DNA of 64,000 nucleotides from Xanthobacteraceae bacterium (lineage in GTDB: Bacteria > Pseudomonadota > Alphaproteobacteria > Rhizobiales > Xanthobacteraceae), in contig JAMLIK010000004.1 in the NCBI GenBank assembly GCA_023954195.1, forward strand, positions 62,001 to 126,000, in the 5' to 3' direction. The notes under the pieces were generated by a model. That model made no database searches. It worked only from the letters and a program-made list of their open reading frames with translations, and was not told where the DNA came from. Numbering within the stretch: the first letter of the stretch is position 1; every line of letters begins with the position of its first letter. The translations under genes and the position numbers were made by a program. This document shows positions 19,957-29,625 of the stretch, piece by piece.

Positions 19957-20472
19957 ATGGCACAGGCTAGCAGCAGCTTCCGCCGCTCCGCTCCCGGCGG
20001 CTATGACGGCGCCAGATCGTACACCGGCGACGCCGGCAATATTCTGTCCTTTCCCACCCACGACACCGACGGCGCGACCGCGCTCGACCTGATCTATCAG
20101 GCCGCCGAGATGTTCCAGGACATCGAGCATCGCGCCCGCGACATCGAGGCCAATGCCCAAGCGATGTGCCAGTCCGCGGTGGACAAGCTGGTCGACGCCG
20201 AGCGCCGCGCCGAGACCGCGGAACGCAGCCGCGGCGAGATCATCCGCGATATCGACCGCCGCTTGCAGGAAGTGTCGCAGGCGCTCAGCGCCGCCCAGGC
20301 GCGAATCGAGGCCGCCGAGGCGCGGGCCGCGGCGGCGGATCTGCGCGCCGCGACCGCCGAAGCCGGCGCGCGGAACGCCAGCCGCCTGCTCGCCCAGGTC
20401 GAGGATGCGATCCGCGACCGGCTGCTGGGCGCGGATCGCGACGTCCATCCGTTGCGTCGCGCCAGGGCCTGA
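19957..20472 (+). CDS. coiled-coil hypothetical protein
   Basis: 171 residues. After a low-complexity N-terminus (SSSFRRSAPGGYDGARSY) and LSFPTHDTDGATALDLIYQAAE, residues about 55-145 are a long Ala/Glu/Arg-rich coiled coil with few helix breakers. No signal peptide or membrane segment is present. I do not recognise a named family. The start is ATG 19957; a TTG at 19948 is possible because CAGGG stands just before it. Coiled-coil proteins of this sort often act as scaffolds, but no function is claimed. Confidence 0.62.
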   Translation: MAQASSSFRRSAPGGYDGARSYTGDAGNILSFPTHDTDGATALDLIYQAAEMFQDIEHRARDIEANAQAMCQSAVDKLVDAERRAETAERSRGEIIRDIDRRLQEVSQALSAAQARIEAAEARAAAADLRAATAEAGARNASRLLAQVEDAIRDRLLGADRDVHPLRRARA

Positions 20473-20532
20473 GGGCGGCACCGCAACGCTCGCGCAAGGG
20501 CGACGCCGGTCGCGTCAATCCCGCCGGCATGG

Positions 20533-20793
20533 TCAGCGTCGCACCCGCACCTTGGCGAACCTGACGCTTTTGCCGTCCACGGCGCGGGTGGCGGTGAAGC
20601 CGGCCGCGATGATCGCCTCGCGCTGCGGCATCCGTTCCTCCGGCGCGCGGCTGACGTCCCACCACGCCGCGCGATGCGCTGCGCGCGGCAGCGCTTCGTC
20701 GAGGATCGTCTCGATCTCCTCGAAGCTCAGGGTGAAATCGGCGCGCTTCTCGGCCGCCAGATAATCGCGCAGCAAGCTGTAATCGCTGGCCAT
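20533..20793 (-). CDS. small DUF7662-like protein
   Basis: 86 residues. The pattern YSLLRDYLAAEK...FTLSFEEIETILDEALPRAA...AAWWDVS, ending in AIIAAGFTATRAV and VRFAKVRVR, matches a small uncharacterised domain (DUF7662 as I recall) that occurs alone or fused to restriction-like and winged-helix proteins. Paired tryptophans and the FEEIE helix are its hallmark. The start ATG 20793 is preferred; the frame stays open upstream to 21003 only because it overlaps the neighbour. It lies 17 bp downstream of the serine hydrolase start-to-stop unit on the same strand, so it may be its distal gene. Confidence 0.68.
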   Translation of the reverse strand: MASDYSLLRDYLAAEKRADFTLSFEEIETILDEALPRAAHRAAWWDVSRAPEERMPQREAIIAAGFTATRAVDGKSVRFAKVRVRR

Positions 20794-20810
20794 GCCGCGT
20801 CGCCCCGGTG

Positions 20811-22115
20811 CTATTTCTTCATCAGTTCCGCCGCCAGCGCGGCATAGGCCGGCAGCGTCACCGGATCGTTGGCGGCGTTGGCGGCGTAGGGGTGGGAGGC
20901 GTAGCGCACGATCACCATCTCCGCCTTCGGATCGATGTAGATCGACTGGCCATAGATGCCGCGCGCGGCGAATGCGCCGTTGGCGTTCTCGGTGTGCCAC
21001 CACATATCATGATAGGACCAGCCCGGCAGCGTCTTGTAGCCCGCCGGCGCGAACTTGGCCTTATCGCCGCCCTTGGCGACTTCGGCGGCGGCCGCTTCCG
21101 GAATCACCTGCCGGCCGTTGAACTTGCCCTTGTTGCGGATCATCTCGCCGAAGCGGGCGAGATCGCGCAGCGTGGTGTTGAGGCCGCCGCCGCCGGATTC
21201 GGCGCCGATGCTGTCCACCATGAAGTAGGCGTCGTTTTCCGCGCCGAGCTTCTGCCAGATTTCCCTCGACAGCAGATCGGCGAGCGACTGGCCCGAGGCG
21301 CGCTTGACGATCCACGCCAGCACCTCGGCGTTGGAGGTCTTGTAGGCGAACACCTGGCCGTGCTCGCCTTCCTTCTTCAGGGTGACGAGGAAGTCGTAGA
21401 AGGTCTTCGGCCCGCTATAGCCGGGGGGCTGCGGCATCATTCCGCCGGCGCGGGCGTAATCGAACACCTCGGCCTTCGGATCGGAATAATTCTCCGAATA
21501 TTTGACGCCGATGGTCATGTCCATCACCTGGCGCACGGTGGCGTCGCCATAGGCCGAGTCCTTCAGTTCGGGGACGTATTTCGTCACCGGCGCGTCGGGA
21601 TCGAGCTTGCCCTGCGCCACCAGCATGGCGGCGAGGCTGCCGACGAACGACTTGGTCACCGAAAAGGCGATGTGCGGGACGTGCGCCTCGCCGGCGCCGA
21701 AATACTTCTCGTAGATCACCTCGCCCTTGTGCAGCACCAGAAGGCCGTCGGTATAGGTCAGCGCCGGCATGTCGCCGAAGGTGATCGCCTTGCCGTCCAT
21801 GGTGGTGACGGGAATGTGATCGATGTCGCGGGGCGCGCGCGGCAGCGGCGAGACCGCCCCGTCGCCGCGCCAGACATTGGCGGTCGGCACCAGTTCACGG
21901 ATATGGCTGAAGGCCCAGCGGGTGCCGGGGAAGCGGCTGCTGGTGCCGTCGCCGAAGCGCACGATCTTGTCCGGCGGCGGCGGGAAGCCCTGCATCACCT
22001 TGTTCGCGACCGGATCGCTTTGCGCCGCGGTCGGCAGCTTCGGCGGATCGTCGGCGTGCGCGACGGTTGCGAGCACGAGCAGGCTGGCGCCGGCGAGAGC
22101 GATGATGCGGGACAT
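20811..22115 (-). CDS. exported serine hydrolase, beta-lactamase class C family
   Basis: 434 residues with a signal peptide (MSRIIALAGASLLVLATVAHA, cleaved after about residue 21). The nucleophile motif SVTK is at 152-155; a tyrosine motif YKTSN and the later GIYGQSIYIDP segment complete the penicillin-binding-protein-like active site. It most resembles periplasmic esterase/6-aminohexanoate-dimer-hydrolase-type members rather than a true antibiotic-inactivating AmpC. AGGAAA precedes the start by 5 bp; the open frame upstream to 22211 runs into a repeat and is ignored. Confidence 0.85.
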   Translation of the reverse strand: MSRIIALAGASLLVLATVAHADDPPKLPTAAQSDPVANKVMQGFPPPPDKIVRFGDGTSSRFPGTRWAFSHIRELVPTANVWRGDGAVSPLPRAPRDIDHIPVTTMDGKAITFGDMPALTYTDGLLVLHKGEVIYEKYFGAGEAHVPHIAFSVTKSFVGSLAAMLVAQGKLDPDAPVTKYVPELKDSAYGDATVRQVMDMTIGVKYSENYSDPKAEVFDYARAGGMMPQPPGYSGPKTFYDFLVTLKKEGEHGQVFAYKTSNAEVLAWIVKRASGQSLADLLSREIWQKLGAENDAYFMVDSIGAESGGGGLNTTLRDLARFGEMIRNKGKFNGRQVIPEAAAAEVAKGGDKAKFAPAGYKTLPGWSYHDMWWHTENANGAFAARGIYGQSIYIDPKAEMVIVRYASHPYAANAANDPVTLPAYAALAAELMKK

Positions 22116-22187
22116 GGGGTTTCCTCGGTCGGTTCTGGTTGCGGCGCGATGGTCGCCATGAAACGGCACCGCTGTCCAGTCGAAAAC

Positions 22188-22275
22188 GTCATTGCGGGCG
22201 AAGCGAAGCAACCCGGTCTTTCAGGAGTCTGATTTGCTTCGTCGCTCGCGTTCCTCGTAAGGGCGATGCGAGGAA
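22188..22275. repeat. palindromic repeat family 2, copy a
   Basis: Begins GTCATTGCGGGCGAAGCGAA and contains complementary segments GCGAAGCGAAGCAA and TTGCTTCGTCGCTCGC around CAGGAGTC. A second copy in opposite orientation lies at 58880-58935, sharing GTCATTGCG, the GCGAAGC-type arm and the central AGTC. It is situated upstream of the serine hydrolase and downstream of galU. Confidence 0.7.
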
Positions 22276-22282
22276 GTGATTC

Positions 22283-23152
22283 TCACAAATACTTCTTCAT
22301 CTCCGCCAGCAGACCGTCGCGCAGGTCGGGCCGGGCCATGCCGTAGGCGATGTTGGCGCGCAGGAAGCCGGCGCGCGAGCCGCAGTCGTGGCGTTCGCCC
22401 TCGAATTCGAGGCCGTAGAATTTTTGCGTTTCCGCCAGTTTTCGCATGCCATCGGTGAGCTGGATCTCGCCGCCCGCCCCCTTTTCCTGGGTTTCGAGAA
22501 TTTTGAAGATGTCCGGTTGCAGGATGTAGCGGCCGGTGATCGAGAGGTTCGACGGCGCGGTGCCCTTCGGCGGCTTCTCCACCATGCCGTCGACGGTGAA
22601 CACCCGGCCGAGCCGCTCGCCGACGCCGACCACGCCGTATTGATGCGTCATGTCCTCCGGCACGGCCTCCACCGCCAGCAGGTTGGCCCTGTCGCCCAGC
22701 GTCTCGGCGGCGGCGATCATCTGCTTCAGCACGCCCGGCGTGTTGAGCACCAGTTCGTCCGGCAACACAACGGCAAAAGGCTCGTCGCCGACGATGTCGC
22801 GGGCGCACCACACCGCATGGCCGAGGCCGAGCGGCGCCTGCTGGCGGGTGAAGCTCATGGCTCCGGCCTCGGGCTGGAACTGCGCCAGCAGCGCCTGTTC
22901 CGCCGTCTTGCCGCGCGCGGCCAGCGTGGTGTCGAGTTCGAACATTTTGTCGAAATGGTCCTCGATCACGCCCTTGTTGCGCCCGGTGACGAAGATGAAG
23001 TGCTCGATGCCGGCTTCCTTGGCCTCGTCCACCACGTACTGGATCAGCGGCCGGTCGACGATGGTCAGCATCTCCTTCGGCATCGCCTTGGTGGCGGGGA
23101 GGACGCGGGTGCCCAGACCGGCGACCGGAAACACGGCTTTGCGGATTTTCAT
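22283..23152 (-). CDS. galU: UTP--glucose-1-phosphate uridylyltransferase
   Basis: 289 residues. Makes UDP-glucose for polysaccharide and lipopolysaccharide synthesis. The nucleotidyltransferase signature GLGTRVLPATKAMPKEML is at residues 12-29; QAPLGLGHAVWCA and the conserved EKP segment (VDGMVEKPPKG) follow, and GERHDCGSRAGFLRANI closes the domain. Full length and well matched to bacterial GalU. It is transcribed divergently from the lytic transglycosylase gene, so the 206 bp between them must hold two promoters. Confidence 0.96.
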   Translation of the reverse strand: MKIRKAVFPVAGLGTRVLPATKAMPKEMLTIVDRPLIQYVVDEAKEAGIEHFIFVTGRNKGVIEDHFDKMFELDTTLAARGKTAEQALLAQFQPEAGAMSFTRQQAPLGLGHAVWCARDIVGDEPFAVVLPDELVLNTPGVLKQMIAAAETLGDRANLLAVEAVPEDMTHQYGVVGVGERLGRVFTVDGMVEKPPKGTAPSNLSITGRYILQPDIFKILETQEKGAGGEIQLTDGMRKLAETQKFYGLEFEGERHDCGSRAGFLRANIAYGMARPDLRDGLLAEMKKYL

Positions 23153-23358
23153 GGCGGCTCTTGTGGTGAGAGAAAACGGCGAGGTCGGTTACGCCTACCT
23201 AGCCGTTTTGCAACCAACAACAAAGGCGGATCTGTGGTCGGAACCCCTGCGGCGCTTCGCCATGGGACCATCGCGGAAAACCTGCGATCTGTTAAGCTGA
23301 TGGAAACCCTATCCGGGCCTCCTGAAAGCGGATGAATTCTTACGACAGGGATGACGGG

Positions 23359-24783
23359 ATGCAGAGAACGGAACCAGCGATGCGCGTCCGGCGGCTGATC
23401 GGCGGAGTGGCGGGGGCATGTCTCGCTGCGCTGGTCATGCCCGGCGCAGCGGTGGCGCAAGGCGTAACCGCCAGCAACGGGCCGTTCTCGATCTTCGACA
23501 ACCTCTTTACCGGTTCGATCACGCAGACCGCGCCGTCGCAACCGGCGCAGCGCGCGCCATCGCAGCCGCCGGCCGGAAGCTCGGCGGCGCTGCCGTGGAG
23601 CGGCGAGGACGGCGCGTCCGGCAATCCCCTGATGACCGCGGCGGCGATTCGCCAGGCGGCGGCGAACTTCCCGAACTGCGTCGCGGCGATGTGGCCGGAC
23701 GCGGCGCGGCGCGGCGTCTCGCGCGAAAGTTTCGAGCGCTATACCGCCGGGCTCACGCCCGACCTGCGGCTGATGGACCTGATGGATTCGCAGCCCGAAT
23801 TCACCAAGGCGATCTGGGACTATCTCGACATCCTGGTCAGCGATGCCCGCATCGCGCGCGGCCGCGAGATTCTGGCGCAGTACAAGCCGCAGTTCGACGC
23901 CATGGAGCGCGCCTACGGTGTCGACCGTTACATCGTCGCCTCGATCTGGGGCATTGAATCGAACTACGGCACCCAGGGCGGCGACCGCAGCGTGGTGAAC
24001 TCCACCGCGACGCTCGCCTGCGTCGGCCGCCGGCAGGCCTATTTCAAGGATGAGTTCCTGGCGGCGCTGGAAATCCTGCATCGCGGCGACGTGCGGCCGG
24101 AGCACCTGCGCGGCTCATGGGCCGGCGCGTTCGGCGGCACCCAGTTCATGCCGACCTCGTTCAAGCGCTACGCGGTCGACTTCGACCACGACGGCCGCCG
24201 CGACGTGGTGGACAACCCCGCCGACCTGATCGCCTCCACCGCCAACAACCTGAAAAAGGACGGCTGGCAGAGCGGCAGGACCTGGGGCTACGAGGTGGTG
24301 GTGCCGAAGGGCTTCAACTACATGCTGGCGGATCGCGCCAAGAGCATGACGCTGGCGCAATGGCAGCACCTCGGCGTGGCTCGGCCCGGCGGCAAGCCGT
24401 TCCCGCACGCGAGCGACAAGGCTTATCTGCTAGCGCCGGCGGGTGCGGAGGGACCCGGCTTCCTGATGCTGCAAAACTTCCGCACCATCATGAAATACAA
24501 TCCGGCGGAAGCCTATGCGCTGGCCATCGGTCATTTCGCCGACCGGCTGCGCGGCGGCCAGCCGTTCGCGCAAGCCTGGCCGCGACAGGAGCGGGTGCTG
24601 TCACGCGCCGAGCGGCTGGAATTGCAGCAGCTTCTGGCGCGGCGCGGCTTCTATCGCGGCACCCCCGACGGCCAGATCGGCAGCCTGACCCGCGAGGCGC
24701 TGCGCGGCTTCCAGGCCTCGATCGGCACCGCCGCCGACGGCTTCGCCTCCGCCGACATGCTCGACCGCCTGCGCGGGCGTTGA
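23359..24783 (+). CDS. lytic murein transglycosylase with peptidoglycan-binding domain
   Basis: 474 residues, MltB-type (SLT_2) enzyme that cleaves glycan strands in the periplasm. An export signal lies at residues 8-35 (MRVRRLIGGVAGACL), followed by a Pro/Gln/Ser-rich linker, the catalytic domain with Glu200 in SIWGIESNYG, and a C-terminal PG_binding_1 domain (LQQLLARRGFYRGTPDG). The start is uncertain among ATGs at 23332, 23359 and 23380; 23359 has AGGG 8 bp upstream. No lipobox is visible, so it is probably soluble in the periplasm. Confidence 0.9.
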   Translation: MQRTEPAMRVRRLIGGVAGACLAALVMPGAAVAQGVTASNGPFSIFDNLFTGSITQTAPSQPAQRAPSQPPAGSSAALPWSGEDGASGNPLMTAAAIRQAAANFPNCVAAMWPDAARRGVSRESFERYTAGLTPDLRLMDLMDSQPEFTKAIWDYLDILVSDARIARGREILAQYKPQFDAMERAYGVDRYIVASIWGIESNYGTQGGDRSVVNSTATLACVGRRQAYFKDEFLAALEILHRGDVRPEHLRGSWAGAFGGTQFMPTSFKRYAVDFDHDGRRDVVDNPADLIASTANNLKKDGWQSGRTWGYEVVVPKGFNYMLADRAKSMTLAQWQHLGVARPGGKPFPHASDKAYLLAPAGAEGPGFLMLQNFRTIMKYNPAEAYALAIGHFADRLRGGQPFAQAWPRQERVLSRAERLELQQLLARRGFYRGTPDGQIGSLTREALRGFQASIGTAADGFASADMLDRLRGR

Positions 24784-24824
24784 GCAGGCTGTTGAGAAGC
24801 CCCTGGGTTCGGCTTCCATCTCCC

Positions 24825-24878
24825 GTGTCCCGGTTCTGCGCCGCGTCACTTCGTGCCGCAGCGCGCCCGGGACACGGA
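24825..24878. repeat. palindromic repeat family 3, copy a
   Basis: GTGTCCCGG (24825-24833) pairs with CCGGGACAC (24867-24875); inside it, TTCTGCGCCGCGTCAC and GTGCCGCAGCGCGC form a second stem around TTC. Related but longer copies are at 29480-29602 and 43809-43932. It lies between the convergent transglycosylase and acetoacetyl-CoA synthetase genes. Confidence 0.78.
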
Positions 24879-24914
24879 GCCCCTTTTCAACGGCCTTCCA
24901 AGAATCGGCGCGGG

Positions 24915-26957
24915 TCAGGCCGCCGGCCGTGACGCGAGATACTTTTCGGCGAAGGCGATGTACCATCCGAGGCAATCGGGATTGGCCATGGCGTCCTTGT
25001 TGATGACCTTCTCGACGGGATGGCCGAGCAGCAATTTCTTGATCGGCAACTCCTGCTTCTTGCCGGACAGCGTTCGCGGAATTTCCGCGACGGCGATGAT
25101 TTCGCTCGGCAGGAAGCGCGGCGACAGGCTCTTGGCGATGGCGGCGTTGAGCTTCGCCTTCATCGCGTCGTCGAACGGATGGCCGTCCCTCAGCACGACG
25201 AACAGCGGCATGTAGCTCTCGCGCCCGAGATATTCGAGATCGACCACCAGCGAGTCCATGACTTCCGGCAGCGCCTCGATCGCCGAATAAAGTTCGCTGG
25301 TTCCCATCCGTAGGCCGTGGCGGTTGATCGTCGCGTCGCTGCGGCCATAGATGATGCAGGTGCCGTCCGGATTGATCCTGATCCAGTCGCCGTGGCGCCA
25401 GACCGGGCCGCGTCCGCTGCCGGCGAAATTTTCCGGATAGGTTTCGAAATAGCTGGCGCGATAGCGCGCGCCGTCCGGGTCGTTCCAGAAATACAGCGGC
25501 ATCGAGGGCAGCGGCTCGGTGCAGACCAGTTCGCCGACCTCGCCGATGACGCCATCACCGGATTCGTCGAACGCCTCGACGGCGCAGCCGAGCGCGAGGC
25601 ATTGCAGCGTTCCCGGTATCTGCGGCAGCGCGCGATTTCCGGCGACGAACGCATAGACCATGTCGGTGCCGCCGGAAATATTCGCCCACCACATCTCGGC
25701 CGCCTCGCTGCCGGGCGCGGAGATCCGCCGGAAACGGTCGTTGAACCATTCCTGCACGTCCTGGCTCAGCGGCGAGCCGGTCGAGCCGAGCGCGCGGATG
25801 TTCGACAGATCGCCGACCTGGGCCAGATCGATTTCGGCCTTCATGCAGCTGGCGAAATAGGCCGCGCCGGCGCCGAAGAACGTGGCTTTCGCAGCGGCCG
25901 CGAAGCGCCACAGCGTGGTCCAGTCGGGATTGTCCTTGGTGCCGCCGGGGCTGCCGTCGAAAATGCAGACGGTGGTGCCGTTCAAAAGCCCGCCGACCTG
26001 ACAGTTCCACATCACCCAGCCGGTCGTGCTGTACCAATGGAAGCGCTCGCCGAAGGATTCCGCCGCGTAGCTACAGCCGATATCATTGTGCAGGGCGGTG
26101 AGGACCAGGCCGATCAGGATGACGCCGCCGTGGCCGTGAACGATCGGCTTGGGCAGGCCGGTGGTGCCGCTCGAATAGACCACCCAGAGCGGATGATCGA
26201 ACGGCACCCATTCCGGCGCGAAGCTTTCGATGGCGGGGTTCGGCGCGGCGAGGATCGACGCGAGTTGGACTTCGCCGGGGCGCAGGGTCTCGGCGCGGCC
26301 ATGGATGATGACGTGCTCCACGCTTGGCAGCGCGCGCAGCAACTCGTCCATCGTGGCGCGGCGGTCATGAGCGCGCCCGGCATAGGTGACGCCGTCGCAG
26401 CCGATCAGGACCTTGGGCTCGATCTGCCTGAAGCGGTCGAGCACGGCGGGCGCCGCCATGTCCGGCGCGCACAGCGACCAGACCGCGCCGATGCTGGCGG
26501 TCGCGAGAAAGGCGACGATGGTTTCGGGAATGTTCGGCAGGTAGGCCGCCACGCGATCGCCCGGACGCACGCCGCGCGCCTTGAGGTGAAGCGCCAGCGC
26601 CGCGACCTTGTCCCGCAGCGCGGGCCAGGAGGTTTCGCTGATCGCGCCGCTTTCGCCGCTGCTGATGATCGCCGGCAGGCCGGCGCGATCGGCGGCATCG
26701 ACGTGACGCAGGACCTGCTGCGCGTAATTGACCGACGCGCCCGGAAACCAGACCGCGTCCGGCATTTTGCGCCGTTCGAGCACCGCCCGGAACGGCGTCG
26801 GCGATGTCAGGTCGAAATAGTCCCAGATGCTGCGCCAGAACGCATCCAGGTCGCGCGCCGACCATGCCCGCATCGCCTCGTAATTCGGGAAAGCGAGGCC
26901 GTATTTGTCGTTGAGCCAATGACGATAGCGAATGATTTCAGGAGTGCGAGCAACCAT
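24915..26957 (-). CDS. acetoacetate--CoA ligase
   Basis: 680 residues, ANL-superfamily enzyme that activates acetoacetate to acetoacetyl-CoA, the entry of ketone bodies and of polyhydroxybutyrate breakdown products into metabolism. The N-terminal SPTPFRAVLERRKMPDAVW and the FPGASVNYAQQVLR segment are diagnostic for this branch. The AMP-binding P-loop is YSSGTTGLPKPIVHG, the core motif STTGWVMWN, and the catalytic lysine lies in TLSGKKQELPIKK near the C-terminus. It complements the 3-hydroxybutyrate dehydrogenase encoded at 43 kb, though the two are not linked. Confidence 0.93.
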   Translation of the reverse strand: MVARTPEIIRYRHWLNDKYGLAFPNYEAMRAWSARDLDAFWRSIWDYFDLTSPTPFRAVLERRKMPDAVWFPGASVNYAQQVLRHVDAADRAGLPAIISSGESGAISETSWPALRDKVAALALHLKARGVRPGDRVAAYLPNIPETIVAFLATASIGAVWSLCAPDMAAPAVLDRFRQIEPKVLIGCDGVTYAGRAHDRRATMDELLRALPSVEHVIIHGRAETLRPGEVQLASILAAPNPAIESFAPEWVPFDHPLWVVYSSGTTGLPKPIVHGHGGVILIGLVLTALHNDIGCSYAAESFGERFHWYSTTGWVMWNCQVGGLLNGTTVCIFDGSPGGTKDNPDWTTLWRFAAAAKATFFGAGAAYFASCMKAEIDLAQVGDLSNIRALGSTGSPLSQDVQEWFNDRFRRISAPGSEAAEMWWANISGGTDMVYAFVAGNRALPQIPGTLQCLALGCAVEAFDESGDGVIGEVGELVCTEPLPSMPLYFWNDPDGARYRASYFETYPENFAGSGRGPVWRHGDWIRINPDGTCIIYGRSDATINRHGLRMGTSELYSAIEALPEVMDSLVVDLEYLGRESYMPLFVVLRDGHPFDDAMKAKLNAAIAKSLSPRFLPSEIIAVAEIPRTLSGKKQELPIKKLLLGHPVEKVINKDAMANPDCLGWYIAFAEKYLASRPAA

Positions 26958-27001
26958 GACCGTTTCCGTTCTGCCGCGACGCCGGGCATCACGGCATCAT
27001 T

Positions 27002-27040
27002 AGAGCATGATCCGGGAAAGTGGAAACCGGTTTTCGGACG
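27002..27040. repeat. possible dispersed element (GAGCATGATCCGG type)
   Basis: The sequence AGAGCATGATCCGG, then AAAGTGGAAACCGGTTTTCG, resembles a short element I know to be dispersed widely in Bradyrhizobium-like genomes. There is only one copy in this window and the right arm appears missing, so support from the sequence itself is weak. Confidence 0.35.
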
Positions 27041-27041
27041 C

Positions 27042-28928
<1,887 letters not shown>

Positions 28929-29027
28929 CTCGCCTCGCAGTCCCAACAATGTCGCACTTTATAGCGGCTCTAGACGAGCCCGGCCCGTGATAGGCCCCAT
29001 CGCGCCGGCTGGCAAATCGCGCGGGCG

Positions 29028-29056
29028 CTTGTCTCGGCTTTCGCGGTGCGTTATAG
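29028..29056 (+). promoter_or_regulatory. candidate sigma-70-type promoter of rpmE
   Basis: CTTGTC (29028-29033) and TTATAG (29051-29056) are separated by 17 bp, 65 bp upstream of the rpmE start. It is a close match to the vegetative consensus in an otherwise GC-rich stretch. Confidence 0.45.
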
Positions 29057-29120
29057 AGCCGGCCAAATCCCGTACTTTGATTAATCGCAACAACGGCGCC
29101 GCGGGCGTCAGAGGACTGCC

Positions 29121-29348
29121 ATGAAAGCCGAAATTCACCCGGATTATCATAACATTACGGTCGTCATGACCGACGGGACCGAATATCAGACCCGCTCCAC
29201 CTGGGGCAAGGAAGGCGACAAGCTGAACCTCGATATCGACCCGAAGTCGCACCCGGCCTGGACCGGCGGCACCCAGCAGATTCTCGACCGCGGCGGCCGC
29301 GTCTCCCGGTTCCAGAAGAAATTCTCGGGCTTCCTCAAGAAGGATTGA
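29121..29348 (+). CDS. rpmE: 50S ribosomal protein L31
   Basis: 75 residues. L31 bridges the ribosomal subunits. [19 protein letters not shown] and the [12 protein letters not shown] tail are characteristic. The protein contains no cysteine: the CxxC zinc ligands of classical L31 are replaced (for example PKSHPAW where zinc-type L31 has a cysteine before HP), so this is the zinc-free form common in alphaproteobacteria. A strong terminator follows 43 bp after the stop, so it forms its own transcript. Confidence 0.96.
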   Translation: MKAEIHPDYHNITVVMTDGTEYQTRSTWGKEGDKLNLDIDPKSHPAWTGGTQQILDRGGRVSRFQKKFSGFLKKD

Positions 29349-29391
29349 TCCGGTCCGGCGCCGCGCCGGATCGCAGTCAAGGCGAATACGA

Positions 29392-29425
29392 AAAGCCCCG
29401 GCCTGTCGCAGGCCGGGGCTTTTTG
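29392..29425 (+). terminator. rho-independent terminator of rpmE
   Basis: A perfect 14 bp stem: AAAAGCCCCGGCCT (29392-29405) with AGGCCGGGGCTTTT (29411-29424) around GTCGC, followed by T. It is the clearest terminator in the window and, being flanked by A and T runs, could work on both strands. Confidence 0.92.
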
Positions 29426-29479
29426 ATGCTTTATGCGACGACTTGTCGTGTGTCTCGGCTTTGATGAAGCTAACCAACA

Positions 29480-29602
29480 TGTCCCGGACGCGATGCAGCG
29501 CATAGCGCTGCGTCGCAGAACCGAGACCGTCGCGAACACCGCCGTTGGAACGGCCCCGGCTCTGCGGAGCGGCATTTCATGCCGCGCCGCGTCCGGGGCA
29601 CG
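29480..29602. repeat. palindromic repeat family 3, copy b
   Basis: Opens with GTCCCGGACGCGATGCAGCG and closes with GCCGCGTCCGGGGCAC, with internal hairpins GCAGCGCATAGCGCTGC and GCGGCATTTCATGCCGC. The two halves are variants of copy a joined head to tail. Located between the convergent rpmE and glcB genes. Confidence 0.75.
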
Positions 29603-29625
29603 AAACCTCGTCGCCCCGCCGCCGT

